Below are positions 41,488-43,687 of a stretch of 43,687 nt of DNA, in pieces (the stretch's first letter is position 1; each line of letters begins with the position of its first letter). The DNA lies in the NCBI GenBank assembly GCA_020356105.1, contig CP070634.1:1922733-1966419 (forward strand), given 5' to 3'. The translations under genes were made by a program, and so were the position numbers. The notes beneath the pieces were generated by a model. That model saw only the letters and a program-made list of their open reading frames with translations. It was not told the DNA's origin and did not search any database. This stretch comes from Rhodospirillales bacterium. Its GTDB lineage: Bacteria > Pseudomonadota > Alphaproteobacteria > UBA8366 > JADFVY01.

Positions 41488-43687
41488 ATGCTTAGGAAGA
41501 AATCAAAAGGGCTTACGCGCGGCTCGCAGCTCTCCAGGGCGTTGGCCGGAGTGACCGGCGGGGCGGTCGATCGCCGTACGTTCCTGCGCAATTCCGGCCT
41601 TGCGGCCGGCGGGCTGGCGGCGGCTGGGGCGTTCACCGGGGCGACGGTGCGCAAGGCGGAGGCCCAGGTCGCGACCGCCGGCATCGATATCAAGAAGTCG
41701 GTCTGCACGCATTGCTCGGTTGGATGCACGGTCATAGCCGAGGTGCAGAACGGCGTGTGGATCGGCCAGGAGCCGGGATTCGACAGCCCGTTCAACCTCG
41801 GCGCCCACTGTGCCAAGGGCGCTGCGGTGCGCGAACATGCGATCGGCGAACGCCGCCTGCGCACGCCGATGAAGCTGGTCGACGGCAAGTACAAGGCAAT
41901 CAGCTGGGACGACGCGATCAACGAGGTCGGCGACGCCATGCTGAAGATCCGCCAGGAATCGGGGCCGGATTCGGTCTACTGGCTGGGGTCGGCCAAGCAC
42001 AACAACGAGCAGGCGTACCTGTTCCGCAAGTTCTATGCCTTCTGGGGGTCTAATAACGGCGACCACCAGGCGCGCATCTGCCATTCGACGACGGTCGCGG
42101 GTGTTGCCAACACCTGGGGCTATGGCGCGATGACCAATAGCTACAACGATATGCACAACTCGCGCGCGATGATCCTGATCGGCTCCAACCCGGCTGAGGC
42201 GCATCCGGTGGCGGTCCAGCACATCCTTAGGGCAAAGGAGCAGAACAACGCGCCGCTGATCGTCTGCGATCCGCGCTTTACGCGCACGGCGGCCCACGCC
42301 GATGAGTTTGTTCGGTTCCGGCCCGGCGCCGACGTCGCGCTGGTCTGGGGCATCCTCTGGCACATCTTCGAGAACGGCTGGGAGGACAAGGAGTTCATCC
42401 GCAGCCGTGTCTGGGGCATGGAGCAGATCAAGGCCGAGGTGAAGAAGTGGAACCCGGAGGAGACCGAGCGCGTGACCGGCGTGCCGGGCTCGCAGTTGAA
42501 GCGGGTCGCCCGTCTGCTGTCGGACAATCGTCCCGGCACCATCGTGTGGTGCATGGGGGGCACGCAGCACACCAACGGCTCCAGCAACACCCGCGCCTAC
42601 TGCGTCTTGCAGCTGGCCCTCGGTAATATGGGCGTGGCCGGTGGCGGCGCCAATATTTTCCGCGGTCATGACAATGTCCAAGGCGCCACCGACATGTGCG
42701 TGCTCAGCCATTCGCTGCCTGGCTATTACGGGCTGGCGGAAGGGTCGTGGAAGCACTGGGCCCGGGTCTGGGACGTCGATTACGAATGGCTGAAGGGCCG
42801 TTTCGCCTCGAAGGAGCTGATGCAGACGGCTGGCGTGCCGGTGTCCCGCTGGATCGACGGCGTGCTCGAGGCGAAGGAGAATTTCGCCCAGCCCGACAAC
42901 ATTCGTGCCATGGTCTTCGACGGCCATGCGCCGAACTCGCAGACCCGCCTCAAAGAGATGAAGGCGGCGATGGAGAAACTCGACCTGCTGGTCGTGATCG
43001 ATCCCTACCCGACGGTCTCGGCGGTACTGCACGATCGCAAGGACGGCGTGTACCTGCTGCCGGCGTCGACGCAGTTCGAGACCTACGGCTCGGTGACCGC
43101 ATCGAACCGCTCGCTGCAGTGGCGCGAGAAGGTGATCGAGCCCAAGTGGGACTCCAAGACAGATCACGAGATTCTATACCTGTTCGCGAAGAAGCTCGGC
43201 TTTGCCGACGAGATGTTCAAGAACATCAAGGTGGAGAACAACTCGCCGATGATCGAGGACGTGACCCGCGAGTTCAACAAGGGCATGTGGACGATCGGCT
43301 ACACCGGCCAGTCGCCGGAGCGGCTGAAGCTGCACATGGCCAATCAGCACACCTTCGACAGGACCACGCTCCAGGCGGTGGGTGGTCCGGCCGACGGCGA
43401 GTATTACGGCCTGCCCTGGCCGTGCTGGGGTACCGCGGAGATGAAGCATCCGGGAACGCCGATCCTCTACGACACATCGAAACCGGTGGCCGAGGGCGGC
43501 CTCACCTTCCGGGCCCGCTTCGGCGTCGAGCGCAATGGCGAGAACCTGCTGGCCGAGGGCTCGTACTCCGTCGACTCGGAAATCCAGGACGGCTATCCCG
43601 AGTTCACCATGCAGATGCTGATGGACCTGGGCTGGGATGGTGATCTGACTGCCGACGAACGCGCTGCGATCGATGCTGTGGCCGGTC
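41488..43687 (+). CDS. fdhA: Formate dehydrogenase catalytic subunit, cysteine type, partial at the right edge
   Basis: Periplasmic molybdopterin/tungstopterin enzyme that oxidises formate to CO2. About 733 codons are present before the window ends; the family is near 950-1000. The Tat motif is DRRTFLRNSG (about 30-39). A [4Fe-4S] cluster is bound by Cys73, Cys76, Cys80 and Cys108 (CTHCSVGC, HCAKG). In the active site Cys198-His199 (ARICHSTTV) stands where FdnG has selenocysteine-His; the codon is TGC, so selenium is not needed. NTWGYGAMTNSYNDM and LIGSNPAEAHPV follow as in FdnG/FdhA. The beta (Fe-S) and gamma (cytochrome b) subunits are expected to the right of the window. Confidence 0.95.
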   Translation, partial: MLRKKSKGLTRGSQLSRALAGVTGGAVDRRTFLRNSGLAAGGLAAAGAFTGATVRKAEAQVATAGIDIKKSVCTHCSVGCTVIAEVQNGVWIGQEPGFDSPFNLGAHCAKGAAVREHAIGERRLRTPMKLVDGKYKAISWDDAINEVGDAMLKIRQESGPDSVYWLGSAKHNNEQAYLFRKFYAFWGSNNGDHQARICHSTTVAGVANTWGYGAMTNSYNDMHNSRAMILIGSNPAEAHPVAVQHILRAKEQNNAPLIVCDPRFTRTAAHADEFVRFRPGADVALVWGILWHIFENGWEDKEFIRSRVWGMEQIKAEVKKWNPEETERVTGVPGSQLKRVARLLSDNRPGTIVWCMGGTQHTNGSSNTRAYCVLQLALGNMGVAGGGANIFRGHDNVQGATDMCVLSHSLPGYYGLAEGSWKHWARVWDVDYEWLKGRFASKELMQTAGVPVSRWIDGVLEAKENFAQPDNIRAMVFDGHAPNSQTRLKEMKAAMEKLDLLVVIDPYPTVSAVLHDRKDGVYLLPASTQFETYGSVTASNRSLQWREKVIEPKWDSKTDHEILYLFAKKLGFADEMFKNIKVENNSPMIEDVTREFNKGMWTIGYTGQSPERLKLHMANQHTFDRTTLQAVGGPADGEYYGLPWPCWGTAEMKHPGTPILYDTSKPVAEGGLTFRARFGVERNGENLLAEGSYSVDSEIQDGYPEFTMQMLMDLGWDGDLTADERAAIDAVAG

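Overview
This window reads as chromosomal DNA from a high-GC alphaproteobacterium, probably of the Rhodospirillales or a nearby order. The evidence is the C4-pathway 5-aminolevulinate synthase (hemA), TRAP, Dpp and Pot importers, tandem-domain Usp proteins, and the order pdxH / small surface lipoprotein / DnaJ-like protein / fabI / aroC, which I recall as common alphaproteobacterial synteny. The lineage call is inference. I see no tRNA or rRNA gene, CRISPR array, insertion sequence, phage gene or attachment site. No gene-free stretch exceeds 300 bases; the longest is about 280 bases upstream of dctP.

Layout. (1) 1-3331, minus strand: a TRAP importer dctP-dctQ-dctM (dctM runs off the left edge) behind a 2-hydroxyacid dehydrogenase. 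(2) 3508-4794, plus: a C-terminal processing protease with a lipoprotein signal. (3) 4816-14033, minus: two DppA-like binding proteins, dppBCDF, a Usp protein and a PfkB/ribokinase-family sugar kinase. (4) 14165-22259, plus: a class III aminotransferase, hemA, a PotA-D-B-C-type polyamine importer and a small helical, PadR-like protein. (5) 22465-27314, minus: an SDR oxidoreductase, a second Usp protein, an APH-like/P-loop kinase fusion, a FieF-like metal transporter and pdxH. (6) 27476-35580: glycine-zipper lipoprotein, DnaJ-like protein, a YihY/BrkB membrane protein (minus), then fabI-aroC, a TTC38-type TPR protein and sppA. (7) 35732-43687: a formate dehydrogenase locus containing a 691-residue multi-cluster Fe-S protein, DUF6494 and DUF6352 (minus), DUF3305, DUF3306, a TorD-type chaperone, a tiny Tat-signal protein and the catalytic subunit FdhA, a cysteine (not selenocysteine) enzyme cut by the right edge.

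Two patterns cross gene boundaries. First, FNR/FixK-type palindromes (TTGA-N6-TCAA) lie in front of hemA, usp1 and the pdxH/lipoprotein divergent region, and a one-mismatch copy lies in front of usp2. At hemA and the lipoprotein gene a -10 element sits exactly where a class II FNR promoter needs it. Together with the formate dehydrogenase locus this suggests an organism that adjusts haem synthesis, stress proteins and respiration to low oxygen. Second, all three junctions between a binding-protein gene and its permease gene (dctP/dctQ, dppA/dppB, potD/potB) contain a perfect 11-bp GC-rich hairpin, as expected if binding-protein mRNA is stabilised or transcription is partly stopped there.

Nothing here is a clearly new defence or mobile system. 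The least understood part is the conserved set of unknown-function genes around formate dehydrogenase.
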